DNA of 64,000 nt, taken from contig NZ_BMEC01000002.1 in the NCBI RefSeq assembly GCF_014636295.1, forward strand, positions 428,729-492,728. Direction: 5' to 3'. The DNA comes from Marivirga lumbricoides (GTDB lineage: Bacteria; Bacteroidota; Bacteroidia; Cytophagales; Cyclobacteriaceae). Every line of letters starts with the position of its first letter. The stretch's first letter is position 1. The position numbers were made by a program, and so were the translations under genes. Below, one piece after another: positions 43,362 to 50,959 of the stretch. A model generated the notes under the pieces. That model ran no database searches. It was not told the DNA's origin and was given only the letters and a program-made list of their open reading frames with translations.

Positions 43362-43511
43362 GTCCGCTAATTTTTGCGAACATTTAACTCATGCGAAATA
43401 GCAGCATATACAACGAGAGATTATTCTTGAAGAACATATTTAGGACAGTTAGCTTTCTGAGTTGAAAACTCATATTTTGAGAATTCTCATTGCAAACGAG
43501 GACTAGCGGAC
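43362..43511. repeat. About 150-bp element with inverted ends in the 42,985-43,645 gap
   Basis: GTCCGCTA (43362-43369) and TAGCGGAC (43504-43511) are perfect inverted repeats, with weaker complementarity continuing inward. The interior has no coding frame. Just upstream, a small perfect hairpin (AGCATT, TGC, AATGCT) and a C-rich/G-rich hairpin relic near 43215-43260 add to the picture of a gene-free gap (661 bases) that collects small mobile or palindromic repeats. No transposase is present. Confidence 0.4.
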
Positions 43512-43525
43512 TTTTAAATATATTC

Positions 43526-43622
43526 AAACCTGCGGTTGGAATCAACAGATTCCCTTCTGCAAGGCAATAGCCTGCCCCGCAATTGAAGCAGGCACGTTCT
43601 CATTCTACTTTTCCTAAAGATA
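43526..43622. repeat. Diverged solo copy of the 60-61 kb tandem repeat
   Basis: From AAACCTGCGGTT onward this stretch follows the first half of the 355-bp unit (ATCAACAGATTCCCTTCTGC, AATAGCCTGCCCCGCAATT, ACGTTCT) and then jumps to the unit's later segment (TTTTCCTAAAGATA). It lacks both the 23-bp inner hairpin (CCCGATAAGGGTCGGGACAA...) and the middle of the unit, so it is either an ancestral short form or a deletion product. It lies just downstream of the ECF sigma gene's stop. Confidence 0.7.
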
Positions 43623-43645
43623 TCATTCAGAACCTGAGGCTAATT

Positions 43646-44845
43646 TCAGTTGACCTCGCCCATAGACCGCAACAGGTATTCTTTTCTGATAGATTGGCTC
43701 ATCCGGGTGATCACTCCTGAAATTAGTTCATCAGATGTTTTTCTATCAACCTCTTTGATAATATGGGCTTTTACCAATGCAAAATAGGTGTGTTCCCTGG
43801 GTAATTCTTTTTCAATGGCTTCCAGCAAAGCCAGTGCATGTTGGTTCTTATTAGCTTTATGATAACAATAGCAAAGGTTTAGTTTAACTACAGGTGAACT
43901 GGTTAACTTCAGCAAAAGCCTATAAAGCATAATTACATCCTCCCAGTGCCTTTGATTGTATGAGAAGCTTACCATGTACTTACTGGCTATCAAGGCTTCC
44001 AGATAATATTTATTTATCTGATCTGGCTTAATTAAATGATGAAAAGCCAAATCAACCATCTCAGTATTCCATTTTTCCCTATCCTGCTGATAAAAAGAAA
44101 GCAACCTGCCTTCATGCAGCTTAGAGGGAATCCTTGAAACATGAAAACAGAAAAGAGCAATCAAATTACTTGTGCTTGTTCTATTGTATTTTTTCAACAT
44201 CAGCCTGGTTAAAGCCAACGCTTCTAAACATAGATCTTCATTCACTATAGAATGTGATTTTTCGCTAAAGGAATCAAAACCTATATTAAAAACTGCATAT
44301 AAAATTTCTTCAATAAGTTGAAGCTCCTCCTCTCCTGCCTTATCAAATACAGCCAGCATTTGTTGATTATCCCATCCCTTCCGTAAACTTTTTTTAGCAC
44401 GTACAATACTTTTGTAAATAGCTTCTTCCGAAAGCAGGGTACATTCACTAATTTCCTTTACCTGCAAACCAAAAATATTCTTCAGCATAAACAGGGTTCT
44501 GGCCTGAGGGGAAACTTCTCTAAAATATGCAAGGTAAAGAATAGTCTGTAAGCGGGGATCTTCCTCAAACACACCATCTACGGTAGCAATTGAAAAATCT
44601 GCTACATCAGCTTTGGCTCTTTTTAACTGATTGAGCAAATCATTACGCGCAACTATATAAAGCCAGTTTTCTCTATTTTCAGGTATTTTACCCGGCTTCC
44701 AGCTTTTTAAAGATTGATAAAATGCATTATGGATAGCATCCTCTATGGAATTGACATGCTCAGCACCAAACTTTTTAATAAGGGAAGCAAAAAGCTTCCC
44801 ATAATAAGTTCTGTAGCTTAGCTCTACTGATTCCTCATTCTTCAT
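43646..44845 (-). CDS. ECF sigma factor with C-terminal helical extension (ECF42-like)
   Basis: A 399-residue RNA polymerase sigma factor. Region 2 ('YYGKLFASLIKKFGAEHVNSIEDAIHNAFYQSLKSW', 'NRENWLYIVARNDLLNQLKR') and region 4 ('TLFMLKNIFGLQVKEISECTLLSEEAIYKSIVRAKKSLRK') are followed by about 220 residues of TPR-like helices ('LNLCYCYHKANKNQHALALLEAIEK'), the architecture of the ECF42/DUF6596 group. These have no anti-sigma factor; the extension is thought to regulate activity. The start at 44845 is the first ATG that opens with normal family sequence and overlaps the YCII gene by 11 bases. The pairing with a YCII/DGPF protein is the known genomic hallmark of the group. Confidence 0.88.
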   Translation of the reverse strand: MKNEESVELSYRTYYGKLFASLIKKFGAEHVNSIEDAIHNAFYQSLKSWKPGKIPENRENWLYIVARNDLLNQLKRAKADVADFSIATVDGVFEEDPRLQTILYLAYFREVSPQARTLFMLKNIFGLQVKEISECTLLSEEAIYKSIVRAKKSLRKGWDNQQMLAVFDKAGEEELQLIEEILYAVFNIGFDSFSEKSHSIVNEDLCLEALALTRLMLKKYNRTSTSNLIALFCFHVSRIPSKLHEGRLLSFYQQDREKWNTEMVDLAFHHLIKPDQINKYYLEALIASKYMVSFSYNQRHWEDVIMLYRLLLKLTSSPVVKLNLCYCYHKANKNQHALALLEAIEKELPREHTYFALVKAHIIKEVDRKTSDELISGVITRMSQSIRKEYLLRSMGEVN

Positions 44846-45182
44846 AAGTAGCAATGGGCCTGATTTCAGTGGTACCTCCCCATAAATGGCAGGGGCATTC
44901 TTTTGCAATAGCCACCACTGTATCCATATCATCGGCCTGCAGTAAATAATAACCTCCAATCATTTCTTTGGATTCCATATAAGGTCCATCCTTAATAATG
45001 CATTCCTTTCCCTTAATTTGGATTCCTGTTTCCTGTAATCCATCTCCGGCCAACATATGTCCGGATTCACCTAATTTTGAAGCCCACTCCATATGTGCCT
45101 CTACCAATTTCTCCATTTCTTTAGGAGATAGTTTGCTCATTTGCCCGGCATCTTCATGCAGTAATAACAAAAATTTTTTCAT
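44835..45182 (-). CDS. YCII/DGPF-domain protein, partner of the ECF42-like sigma factor
   Basis: A 115-residue single-domain YCII-related protein. 'KKFLLLLHEDAGQMSKLSPKEMEKLVEAHMEWASKL' is the first half, and 'IIKDGPYMESKEMIGGYYLLQADDMDTVVAIAKECP' contains the D-G-P-[FY] signature that names the DGPF group. The ferredoxin-like fold may be enzymatic in some members, but here the role is unknown. Its stop lies 11 bases inside the sigma factor gene, so the two are translationally coupled. Upstream (45183-45345) nothing else is encoded. Confidence 0.88.
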   Translation of the reverse strand: MKKFLLLLHEDAGQMSKLSPKEMEKLVEAHMEWASKLGESGHMLAGDGLQETGIQIKGKECIIKDGPYMESKEMIGGYYLLQADDMDTVVAIAKECPCHLWGGTTEIRPIATYEE

Positions 45183-45345
45183 AATATCATTTTTAGATTT
45201 ATATCAAAGACAATTGGCATCGGCCTTTTTGGACATCTTTTTGAAAAAGATATGAAAAATTCTAATAAAAATATTTACATGCAATCTTTAAGAAGGCTTT
45301 AGTTTACTAAATAATTTACAGCCTTAGTTGCGACTTTCTGCTTTT

Positions 45346-46002
45346 TTAAAAGAGATGAGCTACATGTTCAGCTTCCGCATTTTCAAAACTGCTAATTCTG
45401 TAATCAGCCATTTCGAAATGAATTTCATCATTTCCATTGGTAAAAGCCACCACTTTCATGCCGGCACTTTTGGCTGCCACCATACCGGAATTTGAATCTT
45501 CAATGGCTATACAATTTTGAGGAAGGATATTAAGCTTTTTTGCAGCCCTTAGGTAAACGGCAGCATCCGGTTTTCCTTTTATTTCAAACTCTGCAGATAC
45601 TGCAGTATCAAATAGATGCAGAACATCCAGCTTTTTTAATACTATGGGAATGATCCTGTCGGGAGAATTAGTAGCCAAACCAATTTTATAATTCTCTTTT
45701 CTTAATTTTTCAACAAATGGCTTCACTCCTTCTATATGGCAGTTTTCTAATTCTATCAATTCAATAACCCGGGAAATCACCATTTGCTCTACCTCTTCCA
45801 GGGCAACATTCCTCCATGGATACTTTTCATACCAGAACTGAGTAACCTCAAGAGTTGTCATCGCTTTGGTGATTTCAGTGTACTCATTGCTCAGTTGAAC
45901 ACCTAAAGAAGTAAAGACTTCATTTTCTGCCTGCGCCCAAAATTTCTCCGAGTCAACTAAGACTCCATCCATGTCAAATATTATCGCTTTGTTGTTACTC
46001 AT
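45346..46002 (-). CDS. HAD-superfamily sugar-phosphatase/beta-phosphoglucomutase-like
   Basis: A 218-residue HAD enzyme with an alpha-helical C1 cap. Motif I is 'IIFDMDGVLVDSEKFW' (nucleophile D10, D12), motif II 'GLATNSPDR', motif III K in 'EIKGKPDAAVYL' and motif IV 'CIAIEDSNSGMVAAKSAGM'. The 'FDMDGVLVDSE' and 'NSxxGIxAAkAAGM' forms place it with hexitol/2-deoxyglucose-6-phosphatase (HxpB) and beta-phosphoglucomutase types; the former is favoured by the 'ATNSP' motif. It is cytoplasmic and monocistronic. Confidence 0.87.
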   Translation of the reverse strand: MSNNKAIIFDMDGVLVDSEKFWAQAENEVFTSLGVQLSNEYTEITKAMTTLEVTQFWYEKYPWRNVALEEVEQMVISRVIELIELENCHIEGVKPFVEKLRKENYKIGLATNSPDRIIPIVLKKLDVLHLFDTAVSAEFEIKGKPDAAVYLRAAKKLNILPQNCIAIEDSNSGMVAAKSAGMKVVAFTNGNDEIHFEMADYRISSFENAEAEHVAHLF

Positions 46003-46067
46003 TTATTACTTCAGATTATCTTTAGCATACATTAAAGCACTTCAAGCATGAAGAAAACTCATAAAAA

Positions 46068-46634
46068 TTATAGAGAATCCCTTCTATTCGTGTATAAGTT
46101 CATGGCCCTTACATAATTAACAGCCCCTTTCATTGTTAAATCATGAATAAATCCATTCAAATCAGGATGGTGCATGCTCACCCATTTCACTAAGGTATCT
46201 CTTTCTTTTTGCCATACAATCCAATCTGCATCAATACAATCAAGTGCCTCTGATTTCACTATTTCCCCTGATTTAAAAGAGAATTTATGACTGCAGGTTA
46301 ATGGGTTATTTTTCAAAAACTTAAAGCGCAAGGAGGTGACGGCTACAGTCGCAATCACCTGATTGCCATGTTCTTTCAATTCAATTATTTTGTAAGTAGG
46401 TTTAAATACGGAATCCCACCTAAACTTCTCATGAAAACTTTCTTTGGAATAAGGCATTACATAATCACCTTCCGTAAAAACAATGCTATCTGCAATAAGC
46501 TCCTTTACCTTCTCGAAATCTGAATGATTGAAAGCATCGTAGTACTGCTTTATTATTTCCTTATGGGTTAATTCTTGCTTTTGAGGGGAAATTGCTAAAA
46601 CAAAGAAAGCTAAAATAAATAGGGAAGTCTTCAT
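46068..46634 (-). CDS. Exported SnoaL/NTF2-like protein
   Basis: A 188-residue protein with a short signal-like start ('LFILAFFVLAIS') and a cone-shaped NTF2-like fold pattern: 'THKEIIKQYYDAFNHSDFEKVKELIADSIVFTEGDYV' is the typical helix pair and first strand, with 'IIELKEHGNQVIATVAVTSLRF' and 'CSHKFSFKSGEIVKSEALD' as sheet strands. The C-terminal about 50 residues add helices not usual in SnoaL. No catalytic residues can be named. The function is unknown; it is probably periplasmic. Confidence 0.65.
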   Translation of the reverse strand: MKTSLFILAFFVLAISPQKQELTHKEIIKQYYDAFNHSDFEKVKELIADSIVFTEGDYVMPYSKESFHEKFRWDSVFKPTYKIIELKEHGNQVIATVAVTSLRFKFLKNNPLTCSHKFSFKSGEIVKSEALDCIDADWIVWQKERDTLVKWVSMHHPDLNGFIHDLTMKGAVNYVRAMNLYTNRRDSL

Positions 46635-46740
46635 ATGCTGAAATTTTGATTGTTCAGGTTTACAAAATGTGACGTAAACTAAACTGTATTAAACTTGCTG
46701 AATAATGAATTTAAGCCATTTTAAATAAAATTCTTAGAAA

Positions 46741-47478
46741 TCAATGTAAAACTTCTTCTACTATAAAGGCCTTTTCGGTTTTGGTATTAAAGATAATTAA
46801 CCCTTCCCTGTCACTTTCTAATTTAGTCAGTACCTCTCCCTTACTATTCCAAATTGCACTTTGCCCTGCTGAATAAAAGTTATCGCAGAACCCGGTGCTA
46901 TTTGACATTACAATGTGCATAGATAAATGCTTTGCTATTTCAGCATAGTGAACGAAGCCTTTTTCAATACCAGTTTGAGATTTAGCAACGCTTACTAAAT
47001 AAATTGCTGCTCCTTGTTTTTTCGCATTCTCAGCATGTGCCGGCAGAATGGATTCATAGCAAATTGCAGGTGCCAGCTTTTTATCATTTATCTGTAACAT
47101 CAACTGTTCCTTCCCTTCAGCAAAATAAGGTAACTCATCGGAATGTAGTTTCTGCTTGGAATAGACTTTTCTCTCTTGGTTTGGCTGAAAGAGAATCATG
47201 CTAATTAAGATGTTATCTCCTGATTTTGTGGGCGCACCCACTCCGATAGTAATATTATTTAAGTCGCTTAATTCTTGAAATATGTTGAACCTGTCATCGT
47301 CAGGATAGATGGCTAACTTTTTTGCCAACCGGGGCTCATAAGCTGTAAGCGACAATTCCGGAAACAGGATGAAATCAGCCTTTTTAGACACAGCAGTTTC
47401 AATCCATCTTGTATGGCATTCAATATTCTGTTGAATATCACCTTTAATTGGCTTAATCTGTGCAGCTGCTATTTTCAA
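46741..47478 (-). CDS. Carbon-nitrogen hydrolase (nitrilase superfamily)
   Basis: A 245-residue member of the nitrilase superfamily. The Glu-Lys-Cys triad is visible: E41 in 'LFPELSLTAYE', K110 in 'YSKQKLH' and C140 in 'APAICYES'. The family usually hydrolyses amides or N-carbamoyl groups in the cytoplasm. Translation appears to begin at TTG (47478), since a stop codon lies a few codons upstream and no ATG precedes the first strand. Substrate undetermined; monocistronic. Confidence 0.85.
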   Translation of the reverse strand: MKIAAAQIKPIKGDIQQNIECHTRWIETAVSKKADFILFPELSLTAYEPRLAKKLAIYPDDDRFNIFQELSDLNNITIGVGAPTKSGDNILISMILFQPNQERKVYSKQKLHSDELPYFAEGKEQLMLQINDKKLAPAICYESILPAHAENAKKQGAAIYLVSVAKSQTGIEKGFVHYAEIAKHLSMHIVMSNSTGFCDNFYSAGQSAIWNSKGEVLTKLESDREGLIIFNTKTEKAFIVEEVLH

Positions 47479-47633
47479 TGGCTCGATGTTTTAATATCGA
47501 TATTAATATAGTTGCTTATAGCTTTATCTGCAACAATAGATTATCATTTATCTGTTTCGTTTTCTACATATACTCTGTAAAATTCGAATCCAATTACTTC
47601 TATTTTCAAAAAAAATATACTAATCTTTAGCTA

Positions 47634-50333
47634 TTATTTCCATCTGTTTATACGCTCTGGTTTCTCATGAAACTCAGATGCTAGTGAATTAAATCGGGCT
47701 TTTAATAATATTCTTCTCCCGTCAGAATTTCTGGTAAATATGAGAGAGCAGTTTCCTACATACTCCTTCCAACAAGCAGCAAGCTTTTCAGCCATTAATT
47801 TATGCTTACCTAAAAGATCAGGCACTGAATGATAGTCTTTTTGCCTGATCAAGCTAAAAACCCTGCTTCTTCTAATGATCAGATATCGAGGATTATCCAC
47901 AGGAACTATAATTTCTTGAAGGCACTTTATAAAAACACTTTTTTCAAATGTTGTGCCTCCTTCTAAATGACATAAAACTTCTCCTAAACGATTTACAGTT
48001 GACTCTACTTTTAGCTCTGAAATAGGAGTTTGGATTTGATTTGTAGATATTAGGGCTTGAAGAAGTCCATTGCCTATATTACTAATATCTTTTGAGATAT
48101 CTCTATACTTTAAGAATAGTTTAAATGCTTTAAAAAGTTTTCTACCAAAAAATAAAAATGCACCTAAAATAAAGAATGTTAAAATTGTCCATCTACCCTC
48201 TTCTGTTCTGAACAAGTCTCTGAATTCTGCTAGTAGGTCTAGGTATTCGTTAGTATATATTAATAAGCCAAGACCTAATTCCACTAAGAAGAATTTGATA
48301 GTCTTATTTAAATAAAGTCTTTTAAGGGAATGATAATCTTCTTCTTCCTCAAAGGGAATTTTGATTTCTTCAACAAGTGAGGTACCATTATCAATTGCTT
48401 CATACCATTGATTTCTGAGCAAATCTCTTTGACTAGCTGAATGGAACATCCTATTATTAAATGAATCAATTGTTTGTTCATTTAATGTTTTAGGGATCAT
48501 CAGCCTTTTTAAACCATTCTCAATAGTTCTGTTTTCTCGCTCCGAAATACCCACAAAACTCCTAAACCTTCTTTGTAAGATTTCAACATCCTTTCCACCA
48601 TTTAAACTTGTAGGATCTGCGCAAACCAAATGCCATATGTTACTGGTTTTTTCATGGTTGGATCTAATTGTTCTAATCGCTCTTCCACGCATTTGATTTG
48701 ACAAAACAAAGGACCCGACAAAGCTTGCAAGAATGAGAACATTAATTGATGGAGCATCCCAACCTTCACCTAATAAAGATTTTGTTCCAACCAAAACAGT
48801 AATTTCACCCGCTTCAAAAATTCGAGTAATAATATGAACGATATGATGTTTTGATTGACTATTTACATTTACAATTAAAAAATCAGGATCATACTCAAGT
48901 GGTTTTGTTATAACTTCCTCTATTCCAAATTTAATTGCCTCTTCAGTCATTTTACCTATGGCTGATTTAGGAATTATTATTAAAGAACCTGTAAGTACTC
49001 CAATCTTAACTCCTTCAATTTTTTTCCTCCTAAGGCTCTCAAATATAGGTACCACACCCAGTTTATTGATTTCGACTTTATCTGAGAGGTATTCTTTTCT
49101 AATAAAGTCGCCCAGTATTACCTGCCTAAGTTCACTTTTAAGATTTGCAGACTCAAACTTTGTAATATTATATATACTATTAAGTTTACCTAAACTGGAG
49201 ATCAGGTATTTTTCAAGCTTTGAATCATCAGAAAAATTGATCCTCCCTCTTTCAATAATACCAGCCTTACGAAGAATAAGTGAGACATATTTTTGATGTT
49301 TAATTACCTGAATATCATCTGAATCAAATTTGTTTAAATAAAATTCTAAAAGTAGTTGCAACCACTCCTTAGTTAGTTTTGGAAGCTTGGAAATCTTATT
49401 ACCTGTGATATCAACATGATTTCTAGTTATTTCAAATTTATTATGATTTAAGAAAATTAATAATGCAGAATAATATTGCATATTAGAGAAAATCCAATCC
49501 AAATGCTGTGCAGGTGCCTTCATCAGCTCCGAGGAACCGAGGTGAAGAACAATTTGTTCGTCAATTGATAAAGAACTATAAATATCTGTAATAGTATTAC
49601 GATAGTTTCTAATTTTTTCAATTTCATTATAAGTAGGCTCTGAAACCACAAGGTAATCCTGATGAGGACAAAGATCTCCTTCTTTTATAAGCTCCGGTAC
49701 AGAAATCTCAGTGTCAATAGGACCATTTAATTCTATATAGCGTGACCATTCAGTATATGTAACATCATAAGGAGGTGTTGCAGTTAGACCTACAACAGTG
49801 GTGTTAAGATTATTCTTAATTTGAATAAGACTTTGCCACCATGTATTTTTTAAGTGATGAGCCTCATCTATAATAATTGTTCCTAAATTTAAAGACTTAA
49901 GAGAATTGAGAACCTCAGAAAGCCGTGTAGGTTTATATTTATCATCTGATTCTAAATCGAACTCATCAAACCCCTCTTCCAACACTTTCCCATCTGAACA
50001 TGCCGCATGTAAGCCCTGATAAGTTGATACTGTGACTAGCTTTGGGTTTCTTATATCTGTAGAAATCCAGTCCGGTCTATTCTTAACCTGCAAAAATAAT
50101 TCACAAAACCTCTCTACCCATTGATTCCTTATTGCTATAGTTGGAGCAAGTATTAAGGCAGGTTTATTAAGCCTTAGCATTACTTCTAATCCAAGTACAG
50201 TCTTACCCGAGCCTGGCGGAGCAATTACATGCAAATGATTATCATCAAGATGTTCTTCAAGCTCTTTAAGTACACGCTGCTGATAATTTCTCCAAGGATA
50301 CTTGAAAATAATGCTCTGGGGAAATTCTTTCAA
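47634..50333 (-). CDS. DEAH-box superfamily 2 helicase with two C-terminal membrane segments
   Basis: An 899-residue SF2 helicase. Motif I 'APPGSGKT' (38-45), Ia 'LAPTIAIRNQW', II D-E-A-H (156-159), III 'GLTATPP', and in the second RecA domain 'VLVGTKSLLGEGWDAPSINVLILAS' and motif VI 'QMRGRAIRT' are intact. After the helicase core two hydrophobic helices follow (about 677-697, 'FFLVELGLGLLIYT', and 711-731, 'WTILTFFILGAFLFFG'), then a helical C-terminal domain (about 740-899). A membrane-anchored nucleic-acid motor is unusual; a defence role is one possibility. The start is TTG; the frame is open about 15 codons further upstream without ATG, so the true start is uncertain. Confidence 0.85.
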   Translation of the reverse strand: MKEFPQSIIFKYPWRNYQQRVLKELEEHLDDNHLHVIAPPGSGKTVLGLEVMLRLNKPALILAPTIAIRNQWVERFCELFLQVKNRPDWISTDIRNPKLVTVSTYQGLHAACSDGKVLEEGFDEFDLESDDKYKPTRLSEVLNSLKSLNLGTIIIDEAHHLKNTWWQSLIQIKNNLNTTVVGLTATPPYDVTYTEWSRYIELNGPIDTEISVPELIKEGDLCPHQDYLVVSEPTYNEIEKIRNYRNTITDIYSSLSIDEQIVLHLGSSELMKAPAQHLDWIFSNMQYYSALLIFLNHNKFEITRNHVDITGNKISKLPKLTKEWLQLLLEFYLNKFDSDDIQVIKHQKYVSLILRKAGIIERGRINFSDDSKLEKYLISSLGKLNSIYNITKFESANLKSELRQVILGDFIRKEYLSDKVEINKLGVVPIFESLRRKKIEGVKIGVLTGSLIIIPKSAIGKMTEEAIKFGIEEVITKPLEYDPDFLIVNVNSQSKHHIVHIITRIFEAGEITVLVGTKSLLGEGWDAPSINVLILASFVGSFVLSNQMRGRAIRTIRSNHEKTSNIWHLVCADPTSLNGGKDVEILQRRFRSFVGISERENRTIENGLKRLMIPKTLNEQTIDSFNNRMFHSASQRDLLRNQWYEAIDNGTSLVEEIKIPFEEEEDYHSLKRLYLNKTIKFFLVELGLGLLIYTNEYLDLLAEFRDLFRTEEGRWTILTFFILGAFLFFGRKLFKAFKLFLKYRDISKDISNIGNGLLQALISTNQIQTPISELKVESTVNRLGEVLCHLEGGTTFEKSVFIKCLQEIIVPVDNPRYLIIRRSRVFSLIRQKDYHSVPDLLGKHKLMAEKLAACWKEYVGNCSLIFTRNSDGRRILLKARFNSLASEFHEKPERINRWK

Positions 50334-50484
50334 AATTATTGTTTCTAAGTAATCTTCAATTTTTACAAGATGATTTGTTTTTTATTACAGTGGCCGCGCC
50401 TTTAAATAGTTTAAGCTTATTTACACATTAATAAACATTAGCTATAGAATTCTTTACTGTTTTTCTTCCAAAACTTTCTTTCAG

Positions 50485-50886
50485 CTATAAATCCTTATAA
50501 TTAGCAGCTAAAACCTCTTTAAGAATTTTCATCAGATCTGATATATCTGTGGGCTTGGTAATAAATGCTTCTGCACCCAAGTCCAGCGCTATTTTCTTTT
50601 CACTACTGCTGGAGGATGTAGTGTACATGATGACCGGAATGTTATTAAACCCTTCACTATTTTTGATTTTTGAAAGCGTTTGCCATCCATTTAATACGGG
50701 CATATTAATATCCAAAAAAATACACTCCGGTAAGGCCTCAGCTTTGGAAGATTTTAAATAATCGAAGGCGGCCTGGCCGGTTTCAAAGTGAATAAATTCA
50801 GCCGATGATTTTACATTTTGCAATGCTTCACTAAATATTTCGGCATCATCAAAATCATCATCTGCCAGTAAAATAATTTTCCTCAT
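50485..50886 (-). CDS. Single-domain response regulator (receiver)
   Basis: A 133-residue stand-alone receiver. Acidic pocket D9-D10-D11, phosphoacceptor D59 in 'CIFLDINMPVLNGW', T in 'VIMYTTSSSSSEK' and K in 'AFITKPTDIS' are present; there is no output domain. The 'FLDINMPxLNGW' form matches the Rcp1-like receivers that serve PAS-rich hybrid kinases of Bacteroidota. It lies 73 bases downstream of the CheB-CheR-kinase gene on the same strand and is its likely phosphorylation partner. Confidence 0.9.
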   Translation of the reverse strand: MRKIILLADDDFDDAEIFSEALQNVKSSAEFIHFETGQAAFDYLKSSKAEALPECIFLDINMPVLNGWQTLSKIKNSEGFNNIPVIMYTTSSSSSEKKIALDLGAEAFITKPTDISDLMKILKEVLAANYKDL

Positions 50887-50959
50887 TAAGGGTACTCCTG
50901 TCCTTGTTTAGTATTTTGTTAAAAAACCGCTCTAAGTTAATATAAAAATTCTATAAAAA

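Noticed and set aside
44846-44959. N-terminal extension of the ECF sigma factor
   Set aside because: It overlaps the YCII coding sequence by 125 bases and contains no sigma-like residues; the ATG at 44845 is preferred.
47634-50333. Helicase as part of a restriction-modification or multi-gene defence system
   Set aside because: No nuclease, methylase or other defence gene lies beside it; a defence role is kept only as a possibility.
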